From the NCBI GenBank assembly GCA_001931535.1, contig CP016211.1:9470377-9534376 (forward strand): a DNA stretch of 64,000 bases, read 5' to 3'. Below the pieces are notes generated by a model, which saw only the letters and a program-made list of their open reading frames with translations, did not search any database and was not told where the DNA came from. The DNA comes from Minicystis rosea (GTDB taxonomy: Bacteria; Myxococcota_A; Polyangia; Polyangiales; Polyangiaceae). Shown piece by piece: positions 39,579-48,882 of the stretch. The position numbers and the translations under genes are program-made. Each line of letters starts with the position of its first letter. Position 1 is the stretch's first letter.

Positions 39579-42308
39579 ATGAGCGCCGACGAGCACCTCG
39601 CCCGTGCCGCGGTGGCCGCCGCCGCTTCCCGTGGGTGGATCACGGTCGAGAAGGCGTGGGATCTGGCGCTGACGTTCTCGCGCGGGCGCGTGCAGTCGAT
39701 CGCCGAGATGTTCGCGGGCGTGCTCTCGGAAGATCAGATCGACGAGCTCTCCGTGCTGCTCCCGCCCACCGAGTCGGGCGAGACGCCGGGCGTCGTGAGC
39801 GCGAGCGCGCGCCAGATCGTGACGATGCCGGGGCCGCCGCCGGTGGCCGCCGCCGTCGCGATCCAAGCGCACAGCGCCGATCAAGGCGAGGTTCGGTACA
39901 CGTTCCTGCAAGACCTCGGGGTCGGCGGGATCGGGAAGGTGGTGCACGCGACCGATCGGGTGATCGGGCGCGACGTGGCGCTGAAGACGCTGCGCGACGG
40001 GATGGGGATGGCGCCGGACGTGATCGAGCGCTTCCTCGCCGAGGCCAGCGTGACGGCGCGGCTCGAGCACCCGAACGTGGTGCCGGTGCACGACATCGGC
40101 CAGTTTCCCAACGGGCAGCCGTACTACACGATGCGCGTCGTCAAGCAGCGCAGCTTGCAAGACGTGCTGGCCAGCGCGGAGCTCCGCGGAGAGTGGCCGC
40201 TCGTGCGGCTCGTCGGCGCGTTCGTGCAGATCTCGCGGGCCCTCGCCTACGCGCATCGGCGCGGCGTGTGGCACCGCGACATCAAGCCGGAGAACATCCT
40301 GCTCGGCGACTTCGGTGAGGTGTACTTGGCCGACTGGGGCAACGCGAAGATGCTGCCCGGCTCGGCGATCGCGAACGCGAACGCCAAGCGCTCGACCGCG
40401 CCGTCGATTCCGCCCGGCGAGATCGACGAAGAGCTGCGCTCGCGCCCGCCGGAGCACAGCGGCCTCTCGGGCACGCCGGGGTACATCGCGCCCGAGCAGA
40501 TCCGCGGCGATCGGCCGCGCATCGATCACCGCGCCGACCTCTTCGCGCTGGGCGTGGTGCTCTACGAGATCCTCACGGGGCAGCATCCGTTCGACGCGCC
40601 CACGGTGCTGGGCGTGATCCTGGCGACGCAGACGCGCGTGCCCAAATCGCCGCGCACGCTGCTGCCGACGTGCCCGCTGATCCTCGAAGATCTCTGCCTG
40701 GCCATGCTCTCGAAGGATCCCGATGGCCGGCCCGAGTCCGCCGAGCGCGTGGCCGCCGAGGCCGAAGCGTTCCTCGAAGGTGCGCGCGAGCGCGAGCGGC
40801 GCCACGAGGAAGCGCTGCGCCTCTGCGAGCTGGCGCAGCTCCCGGTGGAGCGGAGCCGTGCGCTCGGGCAGGAGCGCGCGCGGTTGCTCGCGGAGGCGCG
40901 CCACCTGCTCGCGAACGTGAAGGGCTACGAGCCGGTGGAGAACAAGCGCCCGGCCTGGGAGCTCGAAGATCGCGCGGCCCAGGTGGAGCGCGACGAGGCC
41001 GTGGCCGCGGCCGAGGCCATCGATCTCTTCACCAAGGCGCTGGCCTACGATCCGCTGAGCATCGAGGCACGATCGAGCCTCTCCGAGCTGTACTGGGCGC
41101 GCGCTCGCGAGGCCGAGGCCGATCGGCGGCCGGCGCTCCGCGTGTACTACGAGGCGCTGGTCTCGGAGTTCGATGTCGGTCGCTACGCGACGCTCCTCCG
41201 CGCCGACGCGACGATCTCCATCGACAGCGATCCGCCGGGCGCGGTGGTGACGGCGTACCTCTACGAGCAGCACGATCGGGTGCTGGTCCCGGCCGAGCAG
41301 CGCATCCTCGGGCGCACGCCCGTGGTCGAGGCGCGGCTGCCCCCGGGGAGCTACCTCATCGTGCTGCGCCGCGCGGGCTACCGCGACGTGAGCTACCCCG
41401 TGGTGCTGAAGCGCGGCGAGGAGCACGACGCGCGCGTGTCGCTCTACACGGACGCGGAGATCGGCGAGGACTTCGTGTACGTGCCCGGCGGGCCGTTCGT
41501 GTGCGGCGGCGATCCGGTGGCGCCCGCGGCGCTGTCGCGCTGCGAGCCGGACGTGCCCGACTTCGCCATCGCGCGCTTCCCGGTGACGATGCGCCAGTAC
41601 TGCGCCTTCCTCGACGCGCTCGATCGCGTGGATCCCGCGCTCGCGGAGCGCCGCGCGCCGCAGGACAAACGCGGGTCCGAGGGCTTCGTGGTCCGGCGCG
41701 GCGCGGACGGCCGGTGGGAGCCGCGCGACGTGATCATCGAAGGCGAGGCGCGCCGCATGTTCCCGATCGACGAGGGCCACCTGTGGAAGGTGCCGGTCCT
41801 GCTCATCGATTGGTTCGACGCGGTGGCCTACTGCCGCTGGCGCAGCGAGCAGGACGGGCACCAGCTCCGGCTCCCGACCGAGCTCGAGTGGGAGAAGGCG
41901 GCGCGCGGCGTCGATGGACGCGCGCACCCGTGGGGCGATCACTTCGACCCGACGTTCTGCTTGATGCAAGCGTCGCGGCATCACGTGCCGCAGGCAGAGC
42001 CGGTGGGCACCTTCCCCACCGATCGCTCGCCCTACGGTGTGCACGACATGGCCGGCAGCATGCGCGAGTGGATGGGCGACATCCACGGCGAGCGCACCTG
42101 GGCCGAGCTGTGCGCCGAGCCCGAGCCGGGCTCCTCGACGGAGCGCGGGGATTCGTCGGAGCGCATCATCCGTTCGGGCAACTGGGTGGCGACGGGGGAG
42201 TACTGCCGCTCCGCCGCACGCTCGCGCTTCTTCGCGCTCACGCGCGGCACGGGCCTGAGCTTCCGCGTGGCCAAGTCGCTCACGCGGAGCCGCAAGCCGC
42301 GCGGTTGA
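39579..42308 (+). CDS. Ser/Thr protein kinase - PEGA - formylglycine-generating-enzyme-like fusion
   Basis: A 909-residue protein. Residues about 105-400 are a Hanks-type kinase: glycine loop GVGGIGKV, ALKT lysine, catalytic loop HRDIKPEN, DWG in place of DFG (ADWGNAK), APEQ. A helical, TPR-like section follows, then a PEGA domain (about 545-620; SIDSDPPGAVVTAYL and GSYLIVLRRAGY). The C-terminal 270 residues are a sulfatase-modifying (FGE/SUMF1) fold: VPGGPFVCGGD, LPTELEWEKAARG, YGVHDMAGSMREWMGD and SGNWVATGEYCRSAARS. Of the two active-site cysteines of true FGE, only the second (YC) is present; the first is Ala. It is more likely a sensor or binding module than an active FGE. No membrane helix is seen. 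Starts at 39549 and 39579 are both possible. Confidence 0.9.
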   Translation: MSADEHLARAAVAAAASRGWITVEKAWDLALTFSRGRVQSIAEMFAGVLSEDQIDELSVLLPPTESGETPGVVSASARQIVTMPGPPPVAAAVAIQAHSADQGEVRYTFLQDLGVGGIGKVVHATDRVIGRDVALKTLRDGMGMAPDVIERFLAEASVTARLEHPNVVPVHDIGQFPNGQPYYTMRVVKQRSLQDVLASAELRGEWPLVRLVGAFVQISRALAYAHRRGVWHRDIKPENILLGDFGEVYLADWGNAKMLPGSAIANANAKRSTAPSIPPGEIDEELRSRPPEHSGLSGTPGYIAPEQIRGDRPRIDHRADLFALGVVLYEILTGQHPFDAPTVLGVILATQTRVPKSPRTLLPTCPLILEDLCLAMLSKDPDGRPESAERVAAEAEAFLEGARERERRHEEALRLCELAQLPVERSRALGQERARLLAEARHLLANVKGYEPVENKRPAWELEDRAAQVERDEAVAAAEAIDLFTKALAYDPLSIEARSSLSELYWARAREAEADRRPALRVYYEALVSEFDVGRYATLLRADATISIDSDPPGAVVTAYLYEQHDRVLVPAEQRILGRTPVVEARLPPGSYLIVLRRAGYRDVSYPVVLKRGEEHDARVSLYTDAEIGEDFVYVPGGPFVCGGDPVAPAALSRCEPDVPDFAIARFPVTMRQYCAFLDALDRVDPALAERRAPQDKRGSEGFVVRRGADGRWEPRDVIIEGEARRMFPIDEGHLWKVPVLLIDWFDAVAYCRWRSEQDGHQLRLPTELEWEKAARGVDGRAHPWGDHFDPTFCLMQASRHHVPQAEPVGTFPTDRSPYGVHDMAGSMREWMGDIHGERTWAELCAEPEPGSSTERGDSSERIIRSGNWVATGEYCRSAARSRFFALTRGTGLSFRVAKSLTRSRKPRG

Positions 42309-42321
42309 TACCCTGGTTCAC

Positions 42322-42467
42322 GATGGGGCCGCGAGCGGCCCCATACTCGGGTTCACGATGGGGCCGCGAGCGGCCCCATACCCCGGGCCGGACGAGCCGG
42401 CCCTGGTTCACGATGGGGCCGCGAGCCGCGCGGGTGATCACGATGGGGCCGCGAGCAGCCTTGGTCG
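42322..42467 (+). repeat. Cluster of four two-hairpin element copies, some truncated
   Basis: Begins 13 bases after the kinase stop. Starts at 42322 (35-bp copy with hairpin 1 only), 42357 (complete 55-bp copy), 42412 and 42442 (truncated). Hairpin 1 here is GGGGCCGC-GA-GCGGCCCC; hairpin 2 in the full copy is GGGCCGG-ACGAG-CCGGCCC. Copies are joined at GTTCAC or GATCAC, the same junction as elsewhere. Confidence 0.87.
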
Positions 42468-42510
42468 TTGCGGTGCGCCCGCGAAGCGATGCGCGCCGCG
42501 AGAGCCCGCG

Positions 42511-43602
42511 CTACTCGATCTCCTGCGAAGCGTTGGCGGTGATCACGTCGAGATAGGCGTGCAGGCCGCGCTCGATGGCGGCCATGCCCTCGCGTGCTTG
42601 GGGCGTGAAGCCGGAGGTCTCCGTGAGCTTCGCGGCCTCCGAGAGCTCCGCGCGCGCGAAGGAGATGCAGGCGCCGATGACGCCGAGCTCGCGCAGGAGA
42701 TCGTCGATGCGGGCGCGGACGCCGTACTCGATCGTGTGGCGGCCGATGGTGGCGTCCACGAGATCACGCGCGTCGCCGGTGGCGCGGCGGCGGAGGAAGT
42801 AGAGCGGCAGCGACGGTCGGCCTTCGAGCAGATCGCGCAGGCTGTCCTTGCCGGTGACGGCCGGCGAGCTGACGAGGTCGGCGAGATCGTCGGTGGCCTG
42901 GAAGGCGAGGCCGACGCGGCGGCCCCACGCGAGCGCGGCCGCGGCGGCGACGCTGCTGCTCGACGCGAGGCGCACGCCGGCCGCGAAGGGCGCGGCGAAG
43001 GCGTGGAACGCGGTCTTGTCGACGAGCTCGCGACGGAGCGCGTCCTCGTCGTCGCCGAGGCCTTGGAAGCCGAGCAGATCTTGGAACTGCCCCGCGCCCG
43101 CGTGGCAGCAGCCGTCGAGCACCAGCTCCGCGGCGGCGACCTCACCGGGCGGAGCGCCGGGACCGGGCAGGATGTGCCGCGTGGCGAGGACGTTGATCAC
43201 GTTGCCCACCACGATCGACAAGTCGCGCGCCTGCTGCCACTCGAGGTGGGGCGCGGCGCTCGAGAGCGCGACGCGCAGCGCGGGCCGGCCGCGGCGGAGC
43301 TGCGCGTTGTCCATCACGTCGTCGTGCACGAGCATGAAGAGATGGAGCAGCTCGACTCCGGCGGCGAACCGCTCGATGCCATCCCCCTCCGACGTGCCGC
43401 CGCCCGCGAGGCTGCCGAGCAGCACGAGCTGCGCGCGCAAGAGGTGCGACGTGGCGCGCACCGTCGAGAGCGTGGCGTTGACGGCCTCGCCCCAGAGCGG
43501 CGCGGCGCCATACGAGCGCATCCCCTCGATCGCGTCCTCCACGCGACGCGTGATGCGCGCGACGGGGGCCTCGAACTCAGGGCGTGCGAGCTTCGGTACC
43601 AT
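42511..43602 (-). CDS. Polyprenyl diphosphate synthase
   Basis: A 363-residue trans-prenyltransferase that elongates allylic diphosphates with isopentenyl diphosphate (GGPP or longer, for quinones, carotenoids or lipid carriers). First aspartate-rich motif HDDVMD (D94, D95, D98); second QATDDLADL. The usual GxKRxRP IPP-binding motif before the first Asp motif is replaced by LLRAQLVLLG, with no Lys, so product or activity may be unusual. The C-terminal region shows RPSLPLYFLRRR. It is probably the second gene of a PDZ-lipoprotein/polyprenyl operon (58 bases between). Confidence 0.85.
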   Translation of the reverse strand: MVPKLARPEFEAPVARITRRVEDAIEGMRSYGAAPLWGEAVNATLSTVRATSHLLRAQLVLLGSLAGGGTSEGDGIERFAAGVELLHLFMLVHDDVMDNAQLRRGRPALRVALSSAAPHLEWQQARDLSIVVGNVINVLATRHILPGPGAPPGEVAAAELVLDGCCHAGAGQFQDLLGFQGLGDDEDALRRELVDKTAFHAFAAPFAAGVRLASSSSVAAAAALAWGRRVGLAFQATDDLADLVSSPAVTGKDSLRDLLEGRPSLPLYFLRRRATGDARDLVDATIGRHTIEYGVRARIDDLLRELGVIGACISFARAELSEAAKLTETSGFTPQAREGMAAIERGLHAYLDVITANASQEIE

Positions 43603-43660
43603 TGCGATCCTTCCTTCCGGCCGGCGTCTCCGCGCGGCCTCCGCCGGCGCGCCGGCGGCA

Positions 43661-44077
43661 TCACTCCGCGATCCGTTCCTCCTGCGGCGGGCGCGGTCTG
43701 CGCTCGCGCATGGGCGCGCGCGTCACGGTGACGTGCCGGACCTCCGCGCCGCGTACGACGGTGAGCGCCACCTTCGTGCCCGCATCCCCCCGGAGCTTCG
43801 TCCGGACGGCGTCGGCGGCGAGATCTTTCACGTACACGCCGTCGATCATCACGATCTCGTCGCCCGGGAGCAGCCCGGCGCGCTCGGCGCCGAAGCCTTC
43901 GGGCACTTCACGCACGTGGAGCGCGCGTGTCTCGTTGTCGCGTCCCAACACGGCGCCGACCGAGCCCGGCCCGCTCGCACCGCAGCCGGTCACGACGAGA
44001 CCGAGGATCACGAGACGCGCCGATCCCCGCGCGAACGGCGCGCGAGCAGGGGCGATCGCACTTCCTTCGAGGCTCAC
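43661..44077 (-). CDS. PDZ-domain lipoprotein
   Basis: A 138-residue lipoprotein: lipobox VVTGC (Cys 32), then one PDZ domain with ligand loop AGLLPGDEIVMIDGVYV (about residues 67-83) and closing VALTVVRGAEVRHVTV. There is no protease domain, so it is likely a periplasmic binding or adaptor protein. An Arg/Pro-rich tail follows. It is co-directional with the polyprenyl synthase gene 58 bases downstream. The start is about 80 bases from the divergent small lipoprotein gene. Confidence 0.78.
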   Translation of the reverse strand: MSLEGSAIAPARAPFARGSARLVILGLVVTGCGASGPGSVGAVLGRDNETRALHVREVPEGFGAERAGLLPGDEIVMIDGVYVKDLAADAVRTKLRGDAGTKVALTVVRGAEVRHVTVTRAPMRERRPRPPQEERIAE

Positions 44078-44157
44078 GGCGCCATGGTAGCCTTCAATCG
44101 ATGCGCGTGCAGAACGGCCGGCGTCCTTCCTTCTCGCTGCCTGCCGTCACTGGAAAA

Positions 44158-44364
44158 ATGCGGGGATCGGCTGGGCCCTTCGGTGTCGCGATCGTGCTCA
44201 CGGTCGCGGTCGGCTGTTCGCTGGGGCCCGATGAGCCACCCGGCTGCCACGCCGACGCAGATTGCGACAACGGCTTCGTCTGTCGGGCGGGTGCCTGTTT
44301 TCTCGTGGTGGATTCGCCGCCCGGCACGGACGCCGGATCCGACGCATCGGGCGAGGCCGACTGA
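44158..44364 (+). CDS. Small Cys-motif lipoprotein
   Basis: A 68-residue lipoprotein. The ATG at 44158 gives the signal peptide MRGSAGPFGVAIVLTVAVGC (lipobox Cys 20); an ATG at 44101 would add 19 residues. The core is CHADADCDNGFVCRAGACF, the C-x5-C-x5-C-x4-C module, the same spacing as the insert in LepB here. It ends acidic and disordered. Short, but signal, module and composition are convincing. Function unknown; a disulfide-stabilised surface module. Confidence 0.65.
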   Translation: MRGSAGPFGVAIVLTVAVGCSLGPDEPPGCHADADCDNGFVCRAGACFLVVDSPPGTDAGSDASGEAD

Positions 44365-44440
44365 CGCGTACGAAATTTCGCGGCAAAGATCACGTTCGAC
44401 ACCCGCGACGCGGCGCCAATCTTGCTGCACGATCGCGCCG

Positions 44441-45370
44441 ATGTCGCTGCTCCCTCCGCCGCTTTCGCCGGAGCGTGAAGGCCACGTAGCCTTCGCGCCG
44501 GAGGACGCGCCTCTGCCCGTGTCCTGCTCCTGGAAAGACCGCTTCGACGACCCGCTCAACCGCTTCTACCGGTACCCGGTGGCGCGGCTCATCGTACGCG
44601 TGTTGATGCACACCCCCGTCACGCCCAACCAAGTCACGTTCGTGCAGCCGTTCCTGGCGGCGGCGGCGGGCTACTGCGTGACGTTCGCGGATCACAGACA
44701 CCTGATCCTCGCGGCGTTGCTCTTCGAGTTCCGCTCCGTGCTCGACTGCGTCGACGGCACGCTGGCGCGCGCGAAGAAGATGACGAGCGCCAACGGTCAC
44801 GTGATCGACGCCGTCGCCGACTGGCTCGGCACGGTGCTGCTCTACTCCGGCATCTTCTGGCACTTCCACCTGCACCCGCCGCCGCCGGGCCCGCTGACGA
44901 GCGTGCTCCCAGTGAGCGCGGTGATCTTGATCGCGCTCTGGCAGGGCGCGCTGCGCTCGTTCGCGGCGGACTACTACCGCACCAAGATCGTCAGCATCTT
45001 CGAGCAAGGTCGCGACGACACCATCGAAGCGATGCGCCGCAAGGTGCGCGCGATCGGCCCCGACTCGTCGCTGTTCGCGCGCATCGACGTGATCATCGGG
45101 CACTGCGGGCACATCAGCTTCGAGCACCGGATGTTCAACCCGGACGAGGACGATCGCTCCGTGGCCCGCATCCAGAGCCGCGAGAGCACGCCGCTCGCGC
45201 GGTGGGTGGCCGGGCTTTGGAGCATCACCAACGGTGATGCCTTCCTCTCCATGATCGTGTTCGCGATGCTGGCGAACCGGCTCTGGGAGGCGCAGGTCTT
45301 CTTCGCCACCGCCGGTGTGGTGTGGGCCTTCGCGGTGATCGCGCTGAGCGGCCGGCTCGTGCGTCCTTGA
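44441..45370 (+). CDS. CDP-alcohol phosphatidyltransferase-family membrane enzyme
   Basis: A 309-residue integral membrane enzyme exchanging CMP for an alcohol or for a lipid head group. The family motif DG-x2-AR-x8-G-x3-D-x3-D is intact: DGTLARAKKMTSANGHVID and AVAD. Hydrophobic segments flank it (LAAAAGYCVTFADH, LILAALLFEF and VLPVSAVILIALW), and two more lie near the C-terminus. A soluble insert (about 165-235) is unusual. The substrate is not evident; the phosphonate operon 3.5 kb away invites the idea of phosphonolipid synthesis, as in Treponema-type gene sets. The ATG at 44441 has weak ribosome-site support but matches the charged N-terminus. Confidence 0.82.
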   Translation: MSLLPPPLSPEREGHVAFAPEDAPLPVSCSWKDRFDDPLNRFYRYPVARLIVRVLMHTPVTPNQVTFVQPFLAAAAGYCVTFADHRHLILAALLFEFRSVLDCVDGTLARAKKMTSANGHVIDAVADWLGTVLLYSGIFWHFHLHPPPPGPLTSVLPVSAVILIALWQGALRSFAADYYRTKIVSIFEQGRDDTIEAMRRKVRAIGPDSSLFARIDVIIGHCGHISFEHRMFNPDEDDRSVARIQSRESTPLARWVAGLWSITNGDAFLSMIVFAMLANRLWEAQVFFATAGVVWAFAVIALSGRLVRP

Positions 45371-45579
45371 TCCGATGGGGCCGCGACCGGCCTCGTCCCC
45401 GCGCTCCGCTCGCCACCATGCTTCCCCACGTCGAGCGCGACGTTCGCATCGACACGCGTAGTCACCCTCACGTCCTCACGCATCCGCGGAGCCGCTCACC
45501 GACGCGCGCGTCTTCCGGGCTCGGCGTTCGTTCGCGATAGCGCTGTACCTCGACGGAGAGCGCGACGATCATCGCGCCG
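45371..45579. other. Intergenic region after the CDP-alcohol gene
   Basis: 209 bases. A worn copy of the dispersed element (GATGGGGCCGC at 45373, with a decayed stem) begins 2 bases after the stop. No other feature is seen before the ATG at 45580. Confidence 0.5.
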
Positions 45580-48500
45580 ATGCTCGGTCGTGGTCAGCGA
45601 ATCGCCATCCTCCTGTTCGGCTCGGGCGCGTGCGCGCTCATCTACGAGATGGTGTGGCTGCGTGAGCTGCGCCTCGTGTTCGGCGCGTCCACACCGGCAT
45701 CGGCAGCGGTGCTCGCGGTGTTCATGGGCGGCCTCGGCTTCGGATCGCTGCTGCTCGGCAAGCGCGCCGATGGGGCGCCGCGGCCGCTCCGCTTCTATGC
45801 GACGCTCGAGCTCGGCGTCGCCGCCACGGCCGCCGTCTCGCCGCTGTTGCTCGCGTTGGTGCGCGCCGTGTACGTGCGCGCCGGTGGATCGACGTCGCTC
45901 GGCGCCGGCCTCGGCACCGCGGTGCGCCTGCTCCTCGCGGCGTTGGTCCTGCTCCCGCCGACGCTGCTGATGGGCGGCACGCTACCCGCGGCCGCGCGCG
46001 CCGCGGTGCCCGGGGTCGATGCCTCGCGCCGCAGCACCGCGCTCGTGTATGGGCTCAACACGCTGGGCGCGGTGACGGGCGCGACGGCGTCGACGTTCCT
46101 GCTCTTGGAGATCTTCGGCGCGCGGCTGACGCTGTGGATCGCAGCGCTGCTCAACGCGCTCATCGCGATGCTCGCGCGCGCGCTCGATCGCAGCTTCGAG
46201 GCCGAAGATCGCGCGGCGAGCGCGAAGGCTTCGACGAGCCCCGCCGAGAACGAAGCCTCGTCCGAGGATGCTTCGCGAGCCGCGAAGACGGAAGCCGATG
46301 AGACCGCAGCGGCCGTTGCGGCGAAGAGCGACGCGCCGGCCGTGCCGATGTCGTTCGTCCTCGCGGCGGCCGCGGCCGTGGGCTTCGCGTTCCTGCTCAT
46401 GGAGCTCGTCTGGTATCGCATGCTCGGGCCGCTCCTCGGCGGATCGGCGTACACGTTCGGGCTCATCCTCGCGGCGGCGCTCTCCGGGATCGGCATCGGC
46501 GGCCTGCTCTACACGCGGAGCGGCGCGCGTGCGGAGGTGACGATCGCCGGCTTCGCGTGGAGCGCCGCGCTCGAAGCCGTGTTGCTGGCGGTGCCGTATG
46601 CGCTCGGCGATCACATCGCCATGCTCGCGCTCTTCCTGCGGCCGCTCGGGGTCACGGGGCTCGCGGGGCAGGCGCTCGGCTGGGCCGTGGTCACGGCCAT
46701 CGTGGTCGTGCCGGCGTCGATCGTCGCGGGCTATCAGTTCCCCATGCTCATCGGTCTGCTCGGGCGCGGCGGCGCCGATCTCGGGCGACACGTGGGCCTC
46801 GCGTATGCGTCCAACACCTTTGGATCGATCGCGGGATCCTTGGCCGGCGGCTTCCTGCTCGTGCCCATGCTCGGCGCGCTCGGCGCGTGGAAGCTCGCGG
46901 TGTGGGTGCTCGCCGCGATCGGCGTAGCCGCGGCCGTGCTCTTCGTGCGGCGCCCTTCGCCGCGGGCCGTCGCGCCTCTCGCGATCACGCTCGTCGCGGT
47001 CGCGCTGCTTCATCGATCGACCGGGCCGACGGCGTTCTACCGGCACACGCCCATCGGCGCGGGGCGCGCGGACATGTACCTCAACGGTGCCACGCGCAAC
47101 TCGCTCCGCGACGTGCAAGAGGAGCGACGCCGCAACGTCACGTGGGAGGCCGAGGGGCGCGAGAGCAGCGTCGCGCTCCACACCCACAGCGACACGGCGT
47201 TCTTCGTCAACGGCAAGAGCGACGGCGCGGCGCTCGGCGACGCGGGGACGCAGGTGATGAGCGGCCTGCTCGGCGCCCTCCTCCACCGCGGCGAGCTCAA
47301 GCACGTGCTCGTCATCGGCCTCGGCACCGGCAGCACCGCCGGATGGCTCGCCGCGCTGCCGAGCGTGGAGCGCGTCGACGTGATCGAACTGGAGCCCGCC
47401 ATCCTCCACGTCGCCGAAGTGTGCACGCCGGTGAACCACGACGTGCTCCGCAACCCCAAGATCCACATCGCCATCGGCGACGCGCGCGAGGTGCTGCTCA
47501 CCACGCCGCGCACCTACGATCTCGTCTTCAGCGAGCCCTCCAACCCGTACCGCGCCGGCATCTCCAGCCTGTTCACCAAGGAGTTCTACCAAGCGGTGCG
47601 CGACCGCCTCCGGCCCGACGGCATGCTGGTGCAGTGGCTCCAGGGTTACGAGATCGACGCGCGCAGCGTGCGCAGCGTGTACGCCACGCTGGGCTCGGCG
47701 TTCTCCTCGGTCGAGTCGTGGCGCAGCAAGCGCACCGATCTCGTGCTCCTGAGCCGCCGCGAGGACACGCCCGTCGATCTCGACGTGCTGCGCCGCCGCA
47801 TCGCGTCCCCGCCGTACCGCGAGGCGCTCGCGAAGGTCTGGTACGCCGAGACCGTGGAGGACGTCCTCGGCCGGTTCGTCGCGCGCTCCACGCTGGCGCG
47901 CGCGATCGCCGACAAGGAGGGTGAGCTCGGGGTGAACACCGACGATCTCAACCCGCTCGAGTTCGCCCTCGCGCGCACGCTCGGCAAGAGCCACGACTTC
48001 AGCGTCGACAACCTCCAGCGCCTCGCCGCCGCCCGCGGCGAGATCCGCCCGCCGATCGCGGGCGGTCGTGAAGCCGAAGTGCGCTGGGATCGCGTGGACG
48101 CGTCCACGATCGAATTGTCCGCGGTCCACGCCCGCGCGCCCGAGTGGCCGCCCCACGTGCCCCGCACGCCGGACGCGGTCCATCGCTTCAACGCCGTCAG
48201 CGCGTGGCTCGAGTCCCGCTACGCCGACGTGCTCGCCGAGTGGGCACAGCAAAAGCAGGAGCCGCAGACCATCCTGGAGCGGCTCATGATCGCCGACGCC
48301 CTCGCCGTCTCCGGCGACGAGGCGCACGCGACGCCGCTCCTCGATCAGCTCGCCGCCGATTTCCCGATCGACGTCGACGCCATCCGCGCCCGGCTCTTCT
48401 GGCAGCGCAAAGACCGCGAGGCGTCGTTCCAAGCGCTCTCACGCGCCCTCGTCGCGCACCGCACGAACCCGTGGGCCGACATCCAGATCCTCTCGCACAC

Positions 48501-48882
48501 GCTGCCGCTCGTGCTCGATCATGCCGCGGCCGATCCGGCGCGCATCCCCGCGATCGACGCGCTCCTCCGCGAGCCTTTCGCCGTGAGCCATCACAGCGCC
48601 GCGCGCCTTCGCCTGCGCGCGCACATCTCGATGTTGGTGAAGGGCCCGCTCTGCGTCGACGCGTTCGCCGCGTTCGTGCAGCATCCGATGTGGGATCGCG
48701 AGGTCTTGGTGCAGCGGCTCGCTTGCTACGAGCGCACGCGCCATCCGCTGCGCGCCCGCGCGGCCGAAGATCTGGAGCAGTTCATGGAGAACGAGGGCAC
48801 GGGGCTCGGTGACGACCTCTTGCCGCCGCCGAGCCCGCCCCCCGCGCAGGTCAAAGCTCAGCCGAAAGCTTCCGCGCCTTGA
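45580..48882 (+). CDS. Membrane protein fused to spermidine-synthase-like domain and helical repeats
   Basis: A 1100-residue protein. Residues 1-205 hold about five to six membrane helices (SGACALIYEMVWLRELRLVFG is typical of the family). An Ala/Glu-rich linker (about 205-255) joins a second membrane block (257-485). A spermidine-synthase-like Rossmann domain follows (500-760): HVLVIGLGTGSTAGWL, VDVIELEPAI and FSEPSNPYRAGISSLF. The last 300 residues are TPR-like helices and a Pro-rich tail. Fused MFS/spermidine-synthase proteins occur widely, but a polyamine role is unproven; SAM-type binding is likely. The motif D-x4-(E/D) for decarboxy-SAM is only partly visible. Its stop overlaps the convergent nucleotidyltransferase gene by 32 bases. 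Confidence 0.85.
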   Translation: MLGRGQRIAILLFGSGACALIYEMVWLRELRLVFGASTPASAAVLAVFMGGLGFGSLLLGKRADGAPRPLRFYATLELGVAATAAVSPLLLALVRAVYVRAGGSTSLGAGLGTAVRLLLAALVLLPPTLLMGGTLPAAARAAVPGVDASRRSTALVYGLNTLGAVTGATASTFLLLEIFGARLTLWIAALLNALIAMLARALDRSFEAEDRAASAKASTSPAENEASSEDASRAAKTEADETAAAVAAKSDAPAVPMSFVLAAAAAVGFAFLLMELVWYRMLGPLLGGSAYTFGLILAAALSGIGIGGLLYTRSGARAEVTIAGFAWSAALEAVLLAVPYALGDHIAMLALFLRPLGVTGLAGQALGWAVVTAIVVVPASIVAGYQFPMLIGLLGRGGADLGRHVGLAYASNTFGSIAGSLAGGFLLVPMLGALGAWKLAVWVLAAIGVAAAVLFVRRPSPRAVAPLAITLVAVALLHRSTGPTAFYRHTPIGAGRADMYLNGATRNSLRDVQEERRRNVTWEAEGRESSVALHTHSDTAFFVNGKSDGAALGDAGTQVMSGLLGALLHRGELKHVLVIGLGTGSTAGWLAALPSVERVDVIELEPAILHVAEVCTPVNHDVLRNPKIHIAIGDAREVLLTTPRTYDLVFSEPSNPYRAGISSLFTKEFYQAVRDRLRPDGMLVQWLQGYEIDARSVRSVYATLGSAFSSVESWRSKRTDLVLLSRREDTPVDLDVLRRRIASPPYREALAKVWYAETVEDVLGRFVARSTLARAIADKEGELGVNTDDLNPLEFALARTLGKSHDFSVDNLQRLAAARGEIRPPIAGGREAEVRWDRVDASTIELSAVHARAPEWPPHVPRTPDAVHRFNAVSAWLESRYADVLAEWAQQKQEPQTILERLMIADALAVSGDEAHATPLLDQLAADFPIDVDAIRARLFWQRKDREASFQALSRALVAHRTNPWADIQILSHTLPLVLDHAAADPARIPAIDALLREPFAVSHHSAARLRLRAHISMLVKGPLCVDAFAAFVQHPMWDREVLVQRLACYERTRHPLRARAAEDLEQFMENEGTGLGDDLLPPPSPPPAQVKAQPKASAP

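Noticed and set aside
42848..44440. 840-residue reading frame leading into the CDP-alcohol enzyme
   Set aside because: The upstream part is antisense to polyprenyl synthase and PDZ genes; only the part from 44441 has family motifs.
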